Shown piece after piece: positions 33,701-48,010 of a stretch of 64,000 nucleotides of DNA. The position numbers and the translations under genes were made by a program. The stretch's first letter is position 1. Every line of letters starts with the position of its first letter. A model generated the notes under the pieces. It searched no databases, was not told where the DNA came from, and worked only from the letters and a program-made list of their open reading frames with translations. Source of the DNA: Urechis unicinctus (lineage: Eukaryota; Annelida; Polychaeta; Xenopneusta; Urechidae); the NCBI GenBank assembly GCA_034190875.2, contig CM067353.1:32181199-32245198 (forward strand), read 5' to 3'.

Positions 33701-34200
33701 CATTTCCCTTACTGATTGTCTGTAGCTCTGATCTTGTTTGGCTGTCAACAAAGATAATAAGGAACACCCTAATTTACATTACAAATATACAAAAGTAGAC
33801 TCGTTTAAAGAAGCACTCTTACCTATTCACAAAACATGGGTTGTATTACCACTTTTATTAAAAGGCTTGCCTTTTAAAGCACATATTGCCATTAACAAAT
33901 GAACGACAAATGGTTAATATCGGGTTGCACATGGTGCCAGAATCTTGGGGAGTGCATCAGGACATTCCTTTTGCAAAACAGGTATATTGTGATGGAGGTT
34001 GAAAGCAGAATCCTCTTGGTAAGGCTTGATTTCATCATTACAACATTTAGTCATTCAACAGGAATTATTTCTCATAAGATCGTATCTTCAAATGAAGTTG
34101 CCAATAGGTGAATAGGCAGATGACTAAAACTTGACTGCAGTCAGTCAGCGATTGCTCTTATATTGTCATAGTACATATGCTCCAGATTGGGTGATAGATA
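33701..34200 (+). repeat. Array block k, shared with 49,090-49,420, 55,970-56,120 and 62,960-63,310
   Basis: GGCTTGCCTTTTAAAG-ACATATTGCCATTAACAAATG is near-identical to 49,118-49,154. GTCATTCAACAGGAAT and AGAATCCTCTTG recur at 49.25-49.32 kb, and with changes at 56.03-56.10 kb. The 33,720-33,850 part matches 62,990-63,120 (CATTTCC-TTA-TG-ATGTCTGTAGCT-TGATCT). Confidence 0.8.
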
Positions 34201-34830
34201 TTTATCTTTCACGTTTGTATTTAATTCAGGTAACGATGCGGTTCGTAACCAGAGAGCAGGTGGTATCGATGAAAATACTGTATTGTGGGGTTAGCAACAC
34301 CTGTTGGTGCTGGTTTCCCAGCCACAACGCAGCAGCAGCACCACCAGCAGCATCAGCTAGAGTGCCTTTAGCAGCTAACATCTTGCGCACACCAGATGCC
34401 TCGTAATCACTTAATATCACACTATAATATATCTGTTGTGAGAGCGTTTTATTGCCAAGCAATTGCGGGCTTAAAACAAACTCATTTATTCTCTAACGTG
34501 AATGCCTACCCAACAGAGAAAATCTAAATCCAGGGATGTGTACAAACTCGAGGCTCGTTGATTGATACACAATCTGCTACGTATTCTGTCTGCATGAGAT
34601 GTCATGCTCAACAAGGGAGAGATTTACTCGTTACCAGTTAATTGTATTTATTAGGACCCATGGTGAGCTGTGTGCTTAATCATTTTGAATATGTACGAAT
34701 ACCCGAATAAATAAATTATTTCTACTCAACGATATTTTGTTTTTGTTGAATACAGAGAGAGGTCAAGTTAGTACACGGTTGTACGACACCCCAATACTAA
34801 CTTGTTATATCGTGTCTGCAAAAGTGAATG
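34201..34830 (+). repeat. Array block shared with 5,640-6,540 and 58,640-58,880
   Basis: 34,240-34,340 parallels 5,720-5,840 (AACCAGAGAGCA, GCTGG-TTCCCAGCC-CA-CGCA). 34,560-34,830 parallels 6,130-6,540. The CAG seed here is short and interrupted. The internal tandem duplication seen at 6.36-6.65 kb is absent. Confidence 0.72.
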
Positions 34831-36360
34831 GACGAGGCCATCTGAACGTAGCGGTCGTCTTCCACAATAAATGGGGTAAAGAGGAATATAAACTTGGATG
34901 AAGATACCAGGTCGATATATTCATTATATAATTGACAAGCACTGAACAGGTGTGGATATTATATTTCACAATATTTTCCTTAGAGTTGGACGTTTGAGTG
35001 GTGGAATATGGTCGCCATTCATTCGCACTTTCTTGCATGTAGTTAGCTATTATGAATTAAATGTATGAATGAACAAACACTTGGGGTCCAGCCTAAATTT
35101 ATACTTTCAACACTACACAGGTCCGTACAATGTAAACGGGCTGATGTTAAGATATCAACAAAAGCCAGCATATCATTATGCATGTTTACACGTAAGAATA
35201 CATGTTGCCGTGTAATATCTACTTGGTGGTTATCTGATATGCAACAAGTGTCCGATTTGTTATTTTAAGCAAGATCATACTCCTCAGAAGGGATAAAACT
35301 ACTTGGTTCATCAGCGCCAGAGGATTAGGCAATAAACTGGTTCGCAAACTGTCCCCAGAAGCTTTCATGACTTTGGTCATACAAAACATAATTATTATCT
35401 GCATCAGTCGCAGTAGAAGCATTTTACTGACCTAGCGTCTGATGCTTAGCATTTACACACATCCGCAGTAGCAACAGTATCTGCAGCAGCAATCAAGCTT
35501 TTTAGCAAGAATTTTTTTCCAAGCAATTACCCGCGTGCAAACAGATTATAGCATCTTTGCATGTTGAGTTGCGAGATATGAGAAGGTCGTCAAGAGCCAA
35601 GTTTCATGACCAACGATAGCATCCAAGGATTATATATTGCCCTGATTTTCACAAAGCAGTTCTCGTTATGCCCCCGTTCATATTTTGCTAATGCACTGAC
35701 CATGTTCTGTTGGAATATGTGACGGGAAAGGGGATTTGCTTTGTAATTAACGGCATAACGCTTGACTGCCGTAAGCAAAATCGCTACGTTAATGTAGGAC
35801 ACTTTTTTCATCTATGAACTATGTGCCAAATGCATCATCAAATAGTTGGCAATGAATATAGAGTGTACATATGCTTAAATTGCGGGGAATCACTTGAATG
35901 CCTAATACATAGCTGCTCAAACAATTAGCCGTAGGGACGGCCTCGTGCCGACTATGAAGAACATTACTCTTCAATGCATGCAGCGAATGTGTGTTTTCTT
36001 TGCATTTAAATCATGGACATAATTGATGTTATGTTATGTCTGGAACATGGCTGAACTATAAATGGGAGTATATAATTATAGATTAGCAATGAAACCACAC
36101 GCCTGGCAACGTTATTAATGACAATAAGTCCTCTGTATGAAGATAAGTCATGTAGATATAAGAAACGGGTAATTGTTCAGCAACACAGCCAATATACCCA
36201 TGCCATGCAAATGCCATTATAGTTGTGCAAACCAAATAGTAGTTGACTATCAATTGTCTGATCCACATGCTACAACCCAGGTCTTCTTAGTTGGCAAGCT
36301 ATCATGCGTAATAATGATTTATCTCTACTAATATGCAGCCAGGGACAAGTGTCACCATGC
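34831..36360 (+). repeat. Array block shared with 60,690-61,760 and parts of 42,100-42,450
   Basis: CCAGCCTAAATTTATAC, AACGGGCTGATGTTAA and GCAGTAGAAG with TTACTGACCT appear in order at 60,836, 60,880 and 61,140. Part of the right half occurs inside the 42-kb insertion. 36,000-36,360 has no anchored partner and no exon. Confidence 0.72.
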
Positions 36361-38085
36361 AAATTTGATTGATACCCGAAGCAGTGCTCTGTGACTCTCA
36401 AATATTGCTACGGGTCCAAAAACAAGGTGATGCAAGTTTAGGTTTTTGTGTGTGGGAAGCGCAATAGCATTGAAAGGGCTTTCCATTAATATATTTCCAT
36501 GGTAACAACAAAGTGGGAAGGCTAAAGCATGAGGTATGTCTGAAAGACACTGGGATGCAAAATATTAATGTTTTCGGTATCCTATAGTACTGTTGCACAG
36601 AGAGTTAAGATAACCTCATAAGACAGTGATTACTTGAGCAGAATCACGTCGGCATATACGGAATCGCACGGGAGTAATAGCACAAGGCTGCTGTTGCAAA
36701 TGCTGATCACAAACCAACTCAATGAAGCGCAAAATGGAAATATCTGCTCCAATCCCTACAATGACAATATGAATTCTTCATTCAGAACCACTGGCGATGT
36801 TTATTGCACAAGTGTGTTTGATAACAAACCAGCAATTGTATGCAGGGGGCTTCAACAAATGGTCCATGCGAGAAGACATCTTTACTCACTATTCTATCAA
36901 GAAAGTAGTTGAGATTTATTTGTTCTTCAGTGATGACTTTTTTAGAAACATGTTTGCTGAATACAACTCCATGGGAATACATTAGATGTCTTTCACGTCA
37001 GCTGCTACCGGTATTTCAAATGTTTACGAGGAGTCTGCATACATTGTCAGCCAATGCAATTTCAAAATGGTGAATTACAGTAAAACGTTATATACCTGTA
37101 TGCATCTATTGCCAAGCTGGACTCCACAGGGATGTGTCTGCCTTCGTGTCAGGGGACTGCCATGTCTTTTCCGCAAGTTGGACCATTAGTTGCATGGACC
37201 TGGCTGAATTGTGGGACCTGGGCATTGTTGTACTGTGTTTGCGATCATCTTCGAAAGCTTGTCGTTAATATCATTATGTTGTTATCTCTGCAAACTTTTC
37301 TAAGATAAGCAAACAATGATGATGCCGCACTGTTTGGTTCATGTAATCGTGTGAGGATAAATAATTGTTGAAGAATTAAGCAGCCCAACAGCACGCCACA
37401 TTTATGTATTTATTACATTAGATGTCTTACTGTCAGCTTGACCTTGTTTGACGAATGAAGGAGGATTCGAACAATTGATAAATTTCATTCCGTTCTTTAT
37501 TTGAATTTGCAGATTGCTATTCCCTGTATCATCTATTGCCAACACTCGAACTGCCTTCGTGTTAGGGGACTGCCATGCTTGCCATTTTGCTCATAAAATG
37601 CTGAATACCAGTCAGGTAAGCCGCATCAAACGACAGTTGTTGGCGTAACGTTAACAGCAATAGACTTGTGAAAGCAATTATAAAACACAGTATTGATCCA
37701 GACAAAGAACTAACCAGCTTATCAACATTGACCAATCAATACTTTAACGGTCACGGGAGCGGCACTCAATTAGGCAGGTCAAAGAACGATGTTCTAGCAG
37801 AGTCTTTTTCGCTCTTTCGTTGCCTGCACAGAGCAACACTGCCCTACGCTATTGAGAAGGCTATGAACTCTGATAGTGAAACATCATATAACTGCTTTCC
37901 TGGAGGACAAATTGATTAGCGGTTACAATATTGCTGCTTGCCAGTGGCTTGTACATGCAGTCCGCTGAAGGTAACACTCCTGTAGAAAATAATCGATGTA
38001 CAAAGCATTCGCAGTGCCCTTCGGCACATTCCATGTAGGCTAGGCGATTTATGGATAGGGTTAGGTGAAGCCAAAGCATTCAGTG
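36361..38085 (+). repeat. Array block p, shared with 51,030-52,660
   Basis: 36,788-36,880 and 51,060-51,150 are nearly identical (GTTTATTGCACAAGTGTG, ATTGTATGCAGGGGGCTT). 37,300-37,500 matches 51,550-51,775. 37,600-38,010 matches 52,260-52,670. The start 36,361-36,560 resembles 16.4-16.5 kb. Shared open frames (FIAQVCLITNQ, LYAGGFNKWS) follow from high identity, diverge right after, and show no domain I recognise. Confidence 0.82.
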
Positions 38086-39000
38086 ACCTAATCCGTAATA
38101 CAATGGCGGCTAGGCCTGAGGGTGGCGTGTGTGAGGCCGGGAGGTCGTTAGTGACGGGATCAGTGGCGTGAGGTACGACGAGAGGCGTGGTCGTCAGGCA
38201 GCAGCTGCTTTTGATAGTTTATTCTGGATCACTAACGTATCTTCTTCGTCTTCCTTTTTCAACTCTTTCTTCTTGAAGATGAGGAGATCACACAAACAAT
38301 ATGCCAACTGCATTAAACGCTCTGTCAAATTTTTTGTTTCATGGGGTGACTTATTGGAGAGGACACGGTTCATATGTTTGCTGTTTTGATGTTCAAAAAT
38401 GTCACATTGGCATTAATGTCAGAATCACCAACTCATCCTCTTACCAACGTCTGCTGCAGCGATTGTAACCGCCAGACGAAAACTACACACATGCATTAAC
38501 ATCAAAGTGTGTTCGTAAGCCCTAGCTGGCTAATGGCTATACCTTGTGTGTGTCTAGATGTTACTCGGTGTCTAGCTTTTACTCTATCAACATGCGGTGT
38601 GTTTTCTCTTATTTTTCTAACATCCCTCTGGTATTGGTCATGTCCCATTATCACAAGTAACGTGGGCTTGCAGTGGTGCTGCCAGCGTGGAAATTGGTGA
38701 CATTCAAAAGGCTGCTCTGTGAGTGAGTGATGACTGTGGTAATGCAGTAACACATTGCGGGTCATTGATTTCTGGCCCAAAAAGGAGGCATAAAGAAGAA
38801 TGATTTCCTCTGCCCGTCTGTAATTATTTGCTGCTCGGGTAAATGTCCGTTCACCATAATATATTGTCATATAAAGCATGGCAGGCGTGATCATGACATT
38901 AGCTTGGTTGCCGCGGTTGCTATCATTCCCCGACTAGGTGTAATTTAGTACCCCTACCAACCGCAACCACCATGCATAAATGCACTTTCCAGTCTGACAA
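38086..39000 (+). repeat. Array blocks g and h, copy 3
   Basis: The block g motif at 38,110-38,220 is followed by a short TTC seed and then block h at 38,590-38,950. The 73-residue plus-strand frame (38,168-38,389) has a close counterpart at 52,680-52,901, part of which is explained by an exact 147-base match. Confidence 0.85.
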
Positions 39001-39950
39001 CCGCTACCGGTCACACCCACTCGTCATACTGAAATACGTTTTAATCGTGATTGTCAGCATCTTTTGCATTGGATAAATTTCAAGCTGTGAAGCCCGTTGG
39101 ATTATTGATCATAGATCATGTTTCTTATCAGAAGCCCGTTAACATGTTGGTGGAATAACACTTTCACTAGCCTTAGTCCAGATAATGCATATTGTTGAAT
39201 GATCGAACTGATGTTGGGTGATTACATTATTGCTTATATACTGCAGCCCATGTGTAGATATGCTTGAGGGATACATGCAGATAGGTGTAAACCTACATGG
39301 TGTGCTCCGATGCCACCGGATCTTATATCAGTCCAAGGCTTCTCGTTCGGTTTGTATATTACAGACATGTGCGTCAAATAAGACTACGTTATCTAAGTGC
39401 ATTGTCATGGTAACCAAAGAAAGCGTACAATTTAGTTGGTATCTGTGGAGAATAACCAGTTAAATTAGTGAATATATATTGCCGTTTCGTCGATCCAATT
39501 CATTTACATCTCTGTTAGGTTTGGCATCCTAAGTTAATGAAACGGTGTCCAACCGCCTAACAAATAAATTGAGAGCAGCAGTCTAAGGCTGCAGAATCTC
39601 ACATTGACTGCAATATCGAATCAGTGACATCATTTTACTCAGCCAACATCAAGATTATTTATATTTTCAGAGCCAGGGTCAGTATTTGGTTATTGACAAT
39701 GTGGCCATGTCATATTGTTGTCAGCATTCTGCAATTTCTCAGTTTGCAATCTACAACCCTTATTCTATTCTGTAAGAGGTTAAAAGCCGAAAATCTCTTG
39801 GTAAGGTATCTCTTTTCATTATATCGTTTCGTCAAACCACACCATAGAAGAGTGTTACACCTAGACAGGAAGAAATTGCGCATAAGTGAATAGGCAGATG
39901 ATAGAAACATTACTCTAGCCGCTGCTATCTCATTGCCTTCCTTCACGAAA
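39001..39950 (+). repeat. Array blocks shared with 54,240-54,545, 59,640-60,030 and 62,120-62,420
   Basis: 39,190-39,420 matches 59,800-60,000 (CCCATGTGTAG-TATGCT, ATCTTATATCAGT-like words, GCGTCAAATAAGAC). 39,480-39,770 matches 54,260-54,545 and 62,130-62,420 (TTAGGTTTGGCATCCTAAGT, TCAGCATTCTGCAATTTCTC at the first two). Confidence 0.8.
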
Positions 39951-41310
39951 TGGCGCCATGCAAGAATCCCAGCCGCTGTGTCGAATTCACACGAATATTC
40001 CACATAATATGCTGTCCGACATCTACGGTTGCCTGTTTATTGAACAATCAGCCTACTTCTCTTATCGCAAATGCTACGTTTGGTCAGCTGCACAACATAA
40101 AATCAAAGGTTCGGTTATACAGATCGTGTGTGAATCTAAGATTTTCTCTCGGAATGAGCTTTAGTCAAACCACACTTTCACTTTGTCTAACTTGCTACCA
40201 TCGATAGCATGACTTTGATTGCATGCAATACATATTTACAACTTTTACCAAGCGTTACAGATCACCTGGAAAATGAATGAGGTGCCATAGGCCAGTTTGC
40301 ATTTGGCATTACGGATGAGTAAAGGTTGCATTTTTATTTGTAGATGATGAATAATCCTGCCACGTTTAATATCTCCGATCCGAGAACGAACTATCATTCA
40401 CAACCGACTGTTATCTGACCTGTTCATTATGTGACCCTTGTTTCGTTAATAATCTAAGGCATACACGCTCACATCACATAGATAGAAATGCACATTGTTA
40501 TCGATGGTTTCAATAAGTTTGCTCGCTTTATTGTTCGCCCAGTAATGTTAAAGGAAACTGCGTGTGGTATGGCAACAGAGGACACTTAAGTAACAATGCC
40601 CATCCGCCCACGCTATTTTTGCCCCAAGTTTCTGGTATTGGCATGGTCACCCTCCCCTCAAGAGCAAAAATAGTAATGGATAATGCCCAATTGATGTGCA
40701 TAATAATGTGCTCACATCTAATATCCTCAGCTTTGTGTGGTCTATAAATAAACGGAACGCGTCGACATGAAGCCATTATTGCCATGCAATATTTTTTCAT
40801 TGATTTGCGGGTGACAAAAGGTGATTGTACTGCAGGTAAACCAGTATTGTCCGAAAATAGGAATGTGAATGCGGTTTACCTTGATTGTGAAGCATAACAA
40901 TACTGTTTCTTTGTTAAGTCCAATTCATAACCGACTCCAATATGCCCTGACAAACAGCCCAACTAAATTGCTCAATGTCCGGAGCTTTTGTAAGGCCCTG
41001 AACGCCCACGTTTAACTATCAGCACATAGAGCAGGTTAATGTCATGGTGGTTCAGTTTTGTGCGCAGGTTGATGCGTAAAAGAGCAGGGCTATTTCAGAG
41101 AAAGAGCGTTTATGTGATACATTTTTCATGTCAATGAACGGAAGTAATTGTGGAAAAACTGGGTGATTTGCATAGGGTTCCTGAGATGAACGTCAAATGG
41201 GCCCAGATCGGTATTTACCTTATGTTTTTCACGATTAACTAGAAAAATAGCGTCAAAATATTACTTACATGGGAGGTTATAAAGTACTAACCCGGCTACT
41301 GAGTAGCAAA
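39951..41310 (+). repeat. Array blocks l and m, shared with 49,400-50,560 and 56,210-57,620
   Basis: Common anchors are GCTCAATGTCCGGAGC-TGT (40,970 and 50,268), AGCAGGTTAAT, GTGGTTCAGTTTTGTG-GCAGGTTGA (41,050 and 50,350), and TTTCAGAGAAAG-GCGTTTAT. The 56.8-57.5 kb copy is more diverged. Plus-strand frames in the two right-hand copies share TKATKPI and TLANI but not in 40.6 kb, so I do not call an exon. Confidence 0.8.
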
Positions 41311-41984
41311 TACTATAAAATGGCGTAATAAACGGCTCCTTTGGATTCATTCTTTCTTACCAATACAAAACTGACTGCAATGATTTTCAATACTAGGAAC
41401 ACCACATAGCGGAGACAGCAGCCGTTTGTCTGATACATTTGGTATAATGATGTACGAATGTCTTTGTTGGTATGTGGGTATTATTGATCCGAAGTAAACA
41501 AAATATGGAACAACTGAAGAAGTATCTACTGCATGAACATAATGTAAAAGACTTTCTACTGGTCATCATATTTTGCATCTGGTATCAAATGAGGACATGG
41601 ACTACGTATGGTGACCCTGTTTAGGAAACATCAGTTTCGTTGGGCAGCAGATTAGGTTAAATTGATGGCGTTATTTCGATAGCACAGATCATAAAGAGCG
41701 CATTGATAAAATATTTAAAATAAATGGAATAAAACATTTCAGAACCATATTCATCATCACGCAATATTGAAGGTTGCATTGCATTGCAATTTACAGAAAC
41801 TATTTACCATGTATGATTGGTACCAGCCATTTGACAAATGTCAAATGCCAGTGCTGTATTTTTGTTGAGTTGTTATCCGTAGAATCACGGAGAGTGATGT
41901 TTTGTTGTGGAGAGTAACAATTATCAGATCTGCCCTAGTAATCAGATATGATAACAATGTACTACACTTCTTAGATATATACGC

Positions 41985-42698
41985 AGGTGATACTTGGGTA
42001 ATGAGGTATGCCTACCTATTTCGCATATATGATTGACTGCCTTTTATTCCCTCAAGACCTTCGATGTCGACCTCATTGTATGGCCGAAAACTATACAAAG
42101 GTGATGCATGAGAACGCATGCGAATTTATATGAAGACGTATATGTTCAAAATCAACAGCAGCAGAAGCATCTTATTGACCTCGTCTCTTATATTCTATAT
42201 CAACGTACAGTCTGCAGTACCCAAAAATATCCGCAGCATCTTCCATGCGAGGGATGTTTTACTTCACGAATGGGAAAAGGTTGGTTCCTCGGTTATGAAA
42301 GGCATCACGCTGTGCCCGCATTAAGTAAAATCGTAACGTAACACTGTACCCTACGTGCATAATCAAATAGTTGTCATGTACTAATAGAGTGTGCATATGT
42401 TGAAATCACGCCAAATCACCTGAATGTTGGATAACGGCATCCATCATAATATCTAGCTGTTCAACTAAAAAAACCACGGAGAAGAAGTGCGAAGGGGGTA
42501 CTTGATTCAACTTATGACGCGCTCATACAAATATATTTTGTGCATGCCATTTGTAATCTCAATATAGAAACTCATTGTCAATAATAGCTTACATCCTTAT
42601 GTCTTCAAGGTGCGACACGTTTAATGCATTCGCGACGCTGTGACATACTTGGGATTGTTGACGCTAGACGTCGATTGAAGGTTCACCAGGAGGAGGGA
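41985..42698 (+). repeat. ~700-bp segment present in copy 2 and absent from copy 1
   Basis: Flanks TCAGATATGATAACAATGTA (left) and AACATTTCGTAAAAAGAGCA (right) are nearly contiguous in copy 1, separated only by the G-rich tract. The extra DNA is itself array material: 42,150-42,450 resembles 35,400-35,900 and 61,130-61,680, and 42,640-42,700 resembles 11,640-11,705. No terminal inverted repeat or target-site duplication was recognised, so a deletion in copy 1 fits better than a transposon insertion. Confidence 0.75.
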
Positions 42699-44974
42699 TA
42701 ACATTTCGTAAAAAGAGCAGCCAAACGCGGCATGTATGACGCACTCTACCACTGATATAGTCAGGGTATCCCACAGTGGGCATTTTCAATGTTATTAAGA
42801 AACATCCTTTTAAATTGCGCAGGAGTTATTTGCCGTCGTAATGGTATATAAAAAGACGAATCAAAGGATGCTGAAAGAGATGGCCATGACTTATCGTCCA
42901 GAGAGGACGAGGGGTAGAAAATCTTGCCGGATGTGCATATGTCGGCCGTTTACGGTGCCTACAATCATTTTTTCTCAAATCATTGTTGGCCTGACGTACA
43001 GCTCATGTCCGGTGTCACCGCAACAAATTGATCAATACCTGAAATATTTTAATCGTCCCTTAAATGCCATAACTTGCCAGAAGCCGGTAGAGTAAGGTAA
43101 TGTGAGGGTGGTCTGAATTATTGTGCTGGTTGACGAGTAGGATTGCAGGGCTGATGTTTTTTCAAAGATATTGCCATATTGACATCAACAAAGAAGGCTA
43201 GACTTAACATTTGTCCATTCAAATTACACAATAAAGTGACATGCCTTAAATTATTTTCGCACCAAACGATCACATCCTGAGCCATCACGATACTTTAACA
43301 AACATTCATTTTGTATTACTATATATAGCTCAAAACGTATTCATATTGGCAGTGCCCAATTTGCTGTTGCCTGTCTACAATTTGCCACGATATACTAACT
43401 TAATTGCGAAAAATGTAAAGTCGTGTGTCTAATAATTCCAATGATATCCGTATTTTGACGATAATGAATGTAATATGGCCTACTTTCCAAATGTAGTTAG
43501 CAGGGTGATATACATAAATAAGTATTCCAGAAAACCATTGCATCTAATACATCAACATTAAGGCGTCCGTCTCAAAATAACGTAACGGCGGATTGCATTA
43601 TCCTACACCTGCAGCTAGAGCAGTGATCACCACAGTCAGATCCCGCTCTGAAACCACATATTTGCAATCACTTTCATCTGGAGGCAATTATTTACTGTCA
43701 GGCATACCCACAATACCAAACCCTTTCGTTTCTTCTTGTATGGCGGGCTGCTTACATAAAGGCCTCATACATCGCGAGTATGCAGAGAAACCGATGAACA
43801 GGAGCTACAGACCTAAATGCCTCACATCTCCAACATAAATCAGCAATGATAATGTATACTCTCTTGGCATAGAGAAATTCTCTTCACCAGGACATATATT
43901 TTCTTCATCAGTAACCTAATAGGCATTTATAAACTCCAGGATGACAGAGTTGCCGTACACAATTGCAAAGGAAATATTGTATTGTGTCCTATCATGTATT
44001 TATGTTCAGCAGAGAGAACGGCAGCGTGATTCCTGCGCCAGAAAACTTCAAATACATCTGACGATAAATTGGATCATGAAACGGGCTACATACAATGTTG
44101 ATGGGAAAACATCGGTGCAGCTGAACATAGCAGTTACCCGACTGGCGCATTATTGACGTCTGCGAGATTCGGCGAAACGCCGGATAGGAAAGCCGCTAGG
44201 ATAACACACAATGCTAATTTGTGGCATCTTCAAGCAGCCCTCACTCTGACTGCTATTACCGAGGTTGTGATCACGTTGATCGTGATAGCATGAAGCAGTC
44301 GTCATCAGCCAAAACCATTGTTGACAACTGGTCACCTTGTTACGTAACCACAAAGTGGTTCCTTTATCTGACCACCTCTTGATGAAGTCATTTAGTCATT
44401 TATATGCATGTTAAAGAAAGGCGGCTTCAAAATCATCATACATTGGCCCTATCGATACATCCTTCTAAGCATGCCTACCACAGATTATATTCATGGGAAA
44501 CCCATTTCAAAGCCATACGGTAAACGTCTGCAATGTATGAGTATTTGTGTGAGAAACTATTTTCCCACGATCGAAACATGTACGAGGTCGCAATGACGGA
44601 TCTATCACACAATGTTTGTGTACGCGCCACATCATAACCTCACAATGATAGCACATAGAACTAATGCGTTGTGTAACGGATGAAAATTCCAATTAACAAT
44701 ATCATGAAGCCCATAGGGTCCGCGGGTTTCAAAGAATAACACTGTGATTTACGGTGCGTTTTACTCATCTTTTATGTAGTCATCTGTATTATATGGAGGT
44801 CCCACGGAGTATTAGGATTAAGACGGTTGGTTGATTTATACATTAAAGATACCACTTAAGTCCGGTCCCTGGCAACTGCCCCAGCTTTGTGAGTTCGTCA
44901 TTCAACCCTCAACCGCCCATGGCTTAAACAGGTATTTCCGTCTCAACCAAACAAACTGGGTGATATAACAGCAG

Positions 44975-45069
44975 CTGGTTGCAAGAACCATTGAGGTCAA
45001 CCAAAGAGCTTCTATGGGGGAACTGGTGCAAGAACCATTGAGGTGAAAGAGCTTCTATGGGGGAACTGG
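44975..45069 (+). repeat. ~48-bp tandem duplication private to copy 2
   Basis: Two units, each with GCAAGAACCATTGAGGT followed by AAAGAGCTTCTATGGGGGAA, occupy 44,975-45,022 and 45,023-45,069. The 28.2-kb partner has one unit. Confidence 0.9.
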
Positions 45070-47619
45070 TAAAAGCGGGATGGAAAGGTGGAATGTGATA
45101 AGGACCTGCCTCACTTAAAGCTGCACCTTGCACCGAACGAAAAGTCAAGTGAGAGGCAAGCCAAATATCCAAACGCTGGTTCGTTTCAGGAACATCAACA
45201 GCTTAAGTAATTGCAAACAATAACACCTGGATGGTGAGTCGTCTGATATCCAGTCGTAATGGTGTTATTACCGTGGACGACCCAATGCTTTTAAGATGTG
45301 TTTGGCCAGCACAATGTAATGGTCGTTGATGAATACCGCTTGATAGTTCGTACCTAAAAAGATCAAATGGCCCTATTTTTTTAACATTTTAATGCGAAAA
45401 CGCCAAAAACATTCCCACGACTCATATTACTTTTTTCAGCCACTTGCGGTAATACATGGTATCTGGCCCCCTTGTGCAATTCTTAAGACATCGCTCTATT
45501 TCCACAATAAATACCAAAAAGGCAAACGTCCCCTTTTGAACTTGCAGAGAATATATCATTGTCACAGTAAGCAGTGGTCCGAATTCGCATCCGCACCAAA
45601 GCTACTGCTTAGCATCAGTTTGGCAATTTGCAATCGCGCCAGTTATAGTTTGCTTAGCGCGCCAGGTGCCAAGATACCTCGTTAGGGAGACATCGTGACG
45701 TTTTGTGCCGACAATAGAAATCTAGAAACCAATATGTGCATGATCAAATATATCAATAAAATATCCAAGGTATCATGGTAAATTCTCCAGCGAGTCCTAA
45801 CTCTAGATAACCTTTAACTATTTCATGCTTGCCAGTATTCAAACATGAAGTCCCAAGTTAGCAGTTATGGCAAACACATATTGTGTTTTACGGCATACTC
45901 GATGTTAATATGAGACCAGCTCCTTCCCTGAAACCGCCGGTCACAGTAGCAATATCGAGTCTTGGCTGACCTCGTAATCAGCTAATGCGGTTGAGGGTGA
46001 AAATAGACTGATCATCTAGCTTGGTAACAGTAACAGCAGAGCCACTGCATGAATGGTAATGTAATACCCCAACCCCAATAAACATACGCAGTTCAAGGCC
46101 ACAATGGCTTTCAAGGAATGAATGTCTTTACTGCAACAATTAGCCCAAATGTAGCCAAATGCGTCCAATGAAAAAAGTCCAAACAATACAAAACAATCAC
46201 ACATAAATAATGTCAAATGAATAATTCATTTTGTAGCACTACAGCATTGATTCACAAGCATGCAATTGTTCTGCGGCGATTTTGGGTTCTGAGCTTTATA
46301 CAAAAATCCCTCAATAAAAAGGTATCAAATAACCATCCATGAGGTTTTTTTTGTGTATGATGGGGGATATTCGCTACCCAACTACACAGTTCGTTGTGTA
46401 TGTATTGCCTTTATTTTTAACATGAGAGCTACATTGCGCCAGTCGGCTGCTAACTGAAAAATGGGCGCTAACACACAAAATACATTGTGGGTGTTGATTA
46501 TCTCATACGTTTGCCAGTGATGTGTTTGGAATCGACTTCATTAAAAAGAGCAGTATTCAAGGAAAATCCAAACACAACAACGCCACAATCAATTTCTCTA
46601 AAAAATGCCTAACACCTTACAGTTAAGCATTAGGTTTGCTAGAAATAGGCTGCTGAGAGCAAATGCAAAACAAGATGTTGATCCAAACGAGAAAATAACG
46701 AGCGAATCAACATTGACCAGTCAATAACCTTAAGTCACGGTCATCGAGACTTTATTAGTCATGTTAAAGGTTGATGTTTCATTCGAGCCTGTTTTGCACA
46801 GAGCGACCTTGCCTTGCGCTATTGAGAAGACCGTTATCTCCGCTACCAAGCCCAATTTTACTGCTTCCAGGAGGTCCAATTCATTTGCAACTGCCATATT
46901 GGCATTTGCCAGTGGCTCCAACTCGCAGTCTGCCCGGGGAGACAACCCTATAAAAAATTATCACCGCACAAATCATTTGCAGCGCCCTTTAACTCACCCA
47001 TGTTCCGTGAATTGACGGTGGCGATTATGGCAATGGCGATGTGCAGACAAAGCATAAAGTGACTTATTCTTGAATATGATGACGGCAAGGCCGAGGTGGG
47101 CTTGTGTGGAGCAGGGAGGTTGTTTACGACGGGATCAGCAGCGCCCAGTATGATGAGAAGCGTGGTGATGTCAGACATCATCTACTCTTGATAGTTTCGT
47201 CCAGATACTTAACATACCTTTTTCTTCTTCTTGGAGCTGAGGAACGATATCAACTACATTAAACGCTCTGTCATATTTGCAGTTATATATTGCGACTTCT
47301 TTGATAGCTCATGTTAAGGCGTGCATAAATGTCACATTGGAATAAATGTCAGCCAGACTACTGGCTTCTGCAGTAATTGTAACCGCCAGACAAAAAATAT
47401 ACATAAAACATCCGTATATTTGGCCTGTGAAGCAGCCTAAGCATTGTCTTAAGGTACGCGATTTGCCTGAAGCCCTGAATGCATAATTTAATATTGTTGT
47501 TGTGAAGCTTTCATGGCCCTGTGCCTTCATGGCCCTGCATACCCAGTCGGTTGGTGGCACCCTACGAACTATTAATCGTGTGTATAGCTGGCAAAAAGGT
47601 TACCTAGCTTGTATGGCTG

Positions 47620-48010
47620 TCATACTGTCCACGTGCGGTGTGTTGTTTCCCAATTTGTTCTAACAGCGATCTTGTATTGTTCATGCATAATTTCCACAAG
47701 TAACGTCGGCCTGCCGTTGTGCTACTAGCCTGGGACTTGGTGACATACACAAAGCTGCCATGTGTGTGGGCGATAATAGGATAAGCACATTGTGGGGCAA
47801 TGATTTCCGGTCGTGTTAGACCATCATGGGAAGCATACAGCAGTTTCATTTTCTCTGCCCGTCTGTGATTGCTGTTTATTTACTGTTCGTTCGTAATTGG
47901 GTAAATTTCCGTTGACCATATAGTATTGTCACACAATGCGTGACAGGCGTGATCATGTTATTGGCATGGTGGATGCGGTGGCTATCATTTCCTCGACTAG
48001 TTGTGATTTA
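47620..48010 (+). repeat. Array block h, copy 4 of 6
   Basis: Near neighbour of the 30.6-kb copy; it keeps the AAGTAACGT-GGC and GTGCTACTAGCCTGG words that the 30.6-kb copy has lost but that recur at 38.65 and 53.25 kb. It follows block g and a TTC seed at 47,220. Confidence 0.85.

Noticed and set aside
41985-42698. Transposon insertion in copy 2
   Set aside because: The extra DNA is array material with partners at 11.6, 35.4 and 61.2 kb, without visible terminal repeats or target-site duplication. A deletion in copy 1 is more likely.
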